Program-made: the position numbers and the translations under genes
In this document: piece by piece, positions 60,416 through 64,000 of the stretch
Position numbering within the stretch: the first letter of the stretch is position 1
Layout: each line of letters starts with the position of its first letter
Source of the DNA: Takashimella koratensis
Lineage: Eukaryota > Basidiomycota > Tremellomycetes > Trichosporonales > Tetragoniomycetaceae
Direction of reading: 5' to 3'
NCBI GenBank assembly: GCA_003116875.1
Contig: BCKT01000001.1
Coordinates: 1,917,486-1,981,485, forward strand
DNA: 64,000 bases
The notes under the pieces: model-generated
What the model was told of the DNA's origin: nothing
The model's database searches: none
Seen by the model: the letters and a program-made list of their open reading frames with translations, nothing else

Positions 60416-60999
60416 ATCGAACACTGCCGGGTCGAGGCGTACCGAGTCTTGTTCCCCTAGGCTCGATCGACGAATGGCGCCCCGCGACATAACGCAACAA
60501 GCGCAACGTCGACATCGATAAAACAATCAAGATCTCTATCTTGTTCTCCATATTGTCGCATCTTTCCTTTCTTTTCTCCTCCCATTATTCATTCCTCACT
60601 GTCTCTCCACTCTCGAGATCCCCTCGTCTATTCAGTCTGTACCTCCAACTCTCGTCATCCTGCTCCCATGTCCCTCATCCCACCTAGTCAACCAGTTCAA
60701 ATACCAATTTCGATATCAACGACACGCATCGCCTCGTGCACATGATTGATGCAAGCATAACCGCCAACTGTCCCGGATGGGCTCGTGTTTCCGTCATATC
60801 ATAGCTCATCATTACCGACTTACTCTACTATCGAGCCAAGATCCTCCAACTCTATCCAAGACAACGCGAGCACAAGAATAAAAAGATACATTATAGACTG
60901 ACCTCAACTCGTCTGCTAATCAAGGTCATCCTCAAGAGAGTCATTCTTCTGATCACTGTTTCCCCCTTTGCTTCGATGTTTCTTCTCACCTAATCGCTT
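60416..60999. other. Convergent 3' region, PAT1 and membrane-protein gene
   Basis: About 580 bp between stop codons, AT-rich with short pyrimidine tracts; no gene supported. Confidence 0.6.
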
Positions 61000-63953
61000 T
61001 CACCTCCACCTGACAGTTGACGACCCGTACCCGTGAGTCCCGTTGTCACCTCCCGCCCCTCCCCCTCCTCCGCCGGCGCCGAACAGCCTCCTGCGCGGGC
61101 TCCGTTCAGGTTCCAGAGCGGGTATGATGGATTCCCCTCCGAGTCCAATTGTCAACTCTGACCCTAGATACTTGTTCTTCCCACCTCCTGCTCCCCCTGC
61201 CCCTGGCCCTGTCCCCGCTCCAGCTCCAGCTCCGCTCGTATCATGTAGCCTGTGGGAAGTGATGAGCCTACCGATCCCCGTGACCCCGTTGGTACTGTCC
61301 CGACCGAGATGGAACTCCATATCGCTCGGTTCGGAGACGGCGAGCCCGATCGTCGATCTATCGCCGGCATCACGTGGGAACGCTCCGGCTCCATCACTGT
61401 TCCTCACCCCGTACGCAGAGAGGAACTCGAACCCTTCCGTCCGCCCGCTCTGGCCCGACTCGCGAGTGTCACCTCGCGTGGGGACCCCCAGGCTCGCGCC
61501 GAACAACCCCGCCCCAGTTCCGCCCATGGTGGGCGATACCCCGCGCTGGAGTGCCGTGAGCGGGCTGTGCGAGCCAGTGACCGCCGCATCCATCGCGCTG
61601 TTCCTGTTCTTCCCGACCCCTATCTTGCCCGTCGACCCGTAACTCCCATACGTCACGTCTGGTCCAGCATCACCCCTTGTCATTTCAAGGTACCTACTGA
61701 ACCCGCCTGTCACGCCCCCGATTGACCCCGGTCCGCGTGCAAGGCTCGTATCGATCGGTTTCGGGTTCGAGATCGACCGACCGCCTACGGGCCCGTTGGT
61801 CACTGCGAGTTTCGTCTTCTTGTTGGGCGGGAGGTTGAGGCCGGCCAGGGAAGAGGGCGAGCCCGAGCCGGAGTTGGGCGAGTCCCGTAGCCCCTCGACA
61901 GGCGGAAGGAGTGGAGATGGAGGAGAACGAGAAGGAAGGAGGTAAGTGCTGTTCCCGAAGGAAGAGGCAGGGAGGGAGAAATGAGCACCAGCGGGAACTT
62001 CGTGAAGAGGGCGAGAGGTGGCAAAGTTGGTCATGACGGGCCCGGAGTCGTCGTTGACCAAAGGAACGAAGGGGCGGATCTTCTCGTTCGAACCTGCCCA
62101 CGGGCCCTGTATTGTCGCCAGATTCCAAGAAAGTAGTGAATGGGAGCAAAGAGATTATAGTCAGCGATTGCATCGACGATGGGTTCAGCTCTAGGGTCGC
62201 TTCACTCACATTCGGAGAGTCGCTGCGTTTGTCCACGCTCCATTTCGACTGCCACAGTTCCGTGAGGCTGCCGTATTTCCTTTTTCGCCACCACGCATAC
62301 ACGCCCAGCGCGATGAGAGCGACGACGATTGTCCCTCCGATGGAAGAGACGATGATGATGATGGGTGTAGAGACGACGCGGGCGCGGTTGTTACCAATGA
62401 TGGCGGCGGCGATGGTGCCCTGTGCGACGGGGGTTTCGGAAGATGTGGACGAGGTGGAAGAAGAGGATGAAGAAGGGGCAGAGATGGGCATGGACAGGAG
62501 GGTACCAACCATCGTGGCTGTGGGAGTAGGGTTGGCAGGCGAGCTAGTGGAAGAGGTAGTGGGAACTGTGTTGGCGGCGTCAGCGGTGTCGGATGTGACA
62601 GAGCTGGTGACAGAGTCGGTGGCGGCAGTGTCTGTGGTAGCGGTGGTCACCGAGTCGGTGTTCACGGTGACGCTGTTGGTGGCCGCGGCGGTAGCGACAG
62701 TCGCAGCGGTGTCCGTTATCACCCCGGTCCCGCTAGTATCGGTCCCATTCATCCCTGTCGAGCTACTCGAAGTCGTGTTGGAAGTCACCGCACCTGGCGT
62801 CATTGTCCCCGGAACGGCAGTATCCATCGCCACCAGTCGATCAAAACTCAACCTCCCGTCCAGGTTCTCCAGCGTGATCTCGTGTTGAATCCCCGCTGCG
62901 AGTCCCGAGGTATGGAACAAGACCTGCTGCCATACCCTATCTGACGCCTGTGCGTCGAACACCCCATACGACGTGTTATCCAGTGTAACGCTAAACGTTC
63001 CTGCCGCTTGGTCGTTGAAATCGTCCCCACCTTGACCCTTTTCCGTGGTTGCTGGTTTCCCACCACCGACGATCCCAAAGACCCAGACAGCTTCGCCGGT
63101 GAACTTGATCGTGGTCGATTCGCCTTTCTCGTCAGTCCACGACACGCTCGAGTTGAAGTCCCGGTCGGCAGTGGTGAGTTCGGCGTCGAACTCGGCGGTA
63201 TTGATCCAGTTGGAAGAAGCGGACTCGAGCATGTTCCAGCCAGGGGAGAGGAGGACGAGATCGGATCGCCACGCAGTATCGTCGATGGAGGTGTTGGTGG
63301 CGTTGGCGCCTTGAACTATGCCCAGGTCGCCGAGGACACCGTTGACCAAGGCCCAGGGTGAAGTGGAATTGGAGGACTCGGAGGAAGGGGAGGACGAGAT
63401 GGGAGAGAGGACGAGCTCGAATAAGTGCATGCCGTAGGGGAGGGAAGTGATTGCAGAGTTTGTGGATGTAGCAGAAGCAGGAGGTGTCGTCGAGTTGACA
63501 GTGATTGAGGTCGTCCATGCCGAGGCGTCAGAGAAGGAGAGGTCGAACGTTGCTCCAGTCCCTGTTGAGTGAATGTCAGCGTCCGCCATCTCATCTCGTC
63601 GTTGTCCCTGCCATTTCTCCCTTTCCTCAACGCGCCAGCAACAGCTCATTCGCGCCACTAACCTACCTGTAAAGTTGAACGCGACAGTTGTGCTTCCCGT
63701 CGAAGTGGTGACCATACCACTATCCATCCCCGTCGCGTTGGTGGAAAAGAATGAAGACCCCGAGTCGAACCCATGGGACGTATCGCAGCGCCTGCACGGC
63801 GAGTACGTGAGGAGCGGGGAGCTGCACCGTCGATTTGAGTTAGGGGATGAGGAGGAGATGAAAGGGATTGAAGAGATTGGTATAGATGGCGGAACTGAGT
63901 GGTGGGCGAAGAAGAACAGGAAAGGCTCACCTTGAAGAGATGTAAGTCTGCAT
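61000..63953 (-). CDS. Single-pass membrane protein with tandem beta-rich ectodomain, start probably beyond window
   Basis: Exons 63953-63931 (open further right), 63821-63667, 63561-62210 and 62106-61000 give at least 878 aa. The ectodomain has two strand-rich repeats, about 46-115 (TTVAFNFTGTGATFDLSF) and 207-306 (TTIKFTGEAVWVFGI, VWQQVLFHTSGLAAGIQHEI, LSFDRLVAMD). This is a layout common in basidiomycete surface proteins. A Ser/Thr-rich stalk leads to a transmembrane helix at about 458-484, then WWRKRKYG and a Gly/Ser/Pro-rich cytoplasmic tail. No function is known. The ATG at 63953 lacks a signal peptide, and a CAG acceptor lies just upstream (63984), so the true first exon is likely outside the window. 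Confidence 0.7.
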
Positions 63954-64000
63954 CGTACCGAGCCAAGCAGATAATTCGCTGCGGTATGTTTAGTGTAATG

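Overview
The window is nuclear DNA of a fungus, most likely a basidiomycete yeast or smut relative. Coding exons are GC-rich. Almost every gene is split by short introns of about 50-150 bp with GTGAGT/GTAAGT donors, CTAAC/CTGAC-like branch sites and YAG acceptors. The set of recognised proteins (Cdc7 kinase, RSC bromodomain subunit, Hos3-type deacetylase, Pat1, Rpl7, Rpp1, sulfiredoxin, sphingolipid desaturase, Pex39-like peroxin) is that of a fungus. I cannot fix the class; Tremellomycetes would fit, but this is inference. No rRNA, tRNA, CRISPR array or intact transposon was seen.

Layout, left to right. 1-7.3 kb: a plus-strand gene of unknown function converges on a 1435-residue Ser/Pro-rich minus-strand protein with Sx(L/I)PRP repeats. 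7.3-11.3 kb: a 4 kb gene-poor block. 11.3-17.2 kb: CDC7 (+) converges on an unrecognised gene (-). 17.2-21.6 kb: a second gene-poor block with an almost pure 82-bp poly-G tract. 21.6-28.2 kb: two minus-strand genes, a Ser/Thr-rich single-pass membrane protein and a DM9 (DUF3421) lectin-like protein. 29.9-33.8 kb: SRX1 (+), RPP1 (-) and RPL7 (+), the two ribosomal protein genes being divergent. 34.4-37.3 kb: a DUF1308 protein. 37.3-42.1 kb: a third gene-poor block. 42.1-44.5 kb: a KPWE-motif (Pex39-like) gene. 45.3-52.4 kb: an RSC4-like gene (-) and HOS3-like gene (+) sharing a 238-bp promoter. 53.2-60.4 kb: a sphingolipid delta-4 desaturase (+), a dienelactone hydrolase (-) and PAT1 (+). 61.0-64 kb: a second single-pass membrane protein (-), whose start probably lies beyond the right edge.

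The genes are mostly independent housekeeping loci, not an operon or cluster. Two divergent pairs look functionally linked: RPP1/RPL7 (ribosome) and RSC4-like/HOS3-like (chromatin). Exon models were built by eye from splice consensus and reading-frame continuity; each spliced frame was checked for phase. The strongest candidates for unusual biology are the DM9 protein with an N-terminal carbohydrate-binding-like segment, the Pex39-like protein, the EB1-type repeat protein, several microexons (9, 16 and 17 nt) and the poly-G tract.
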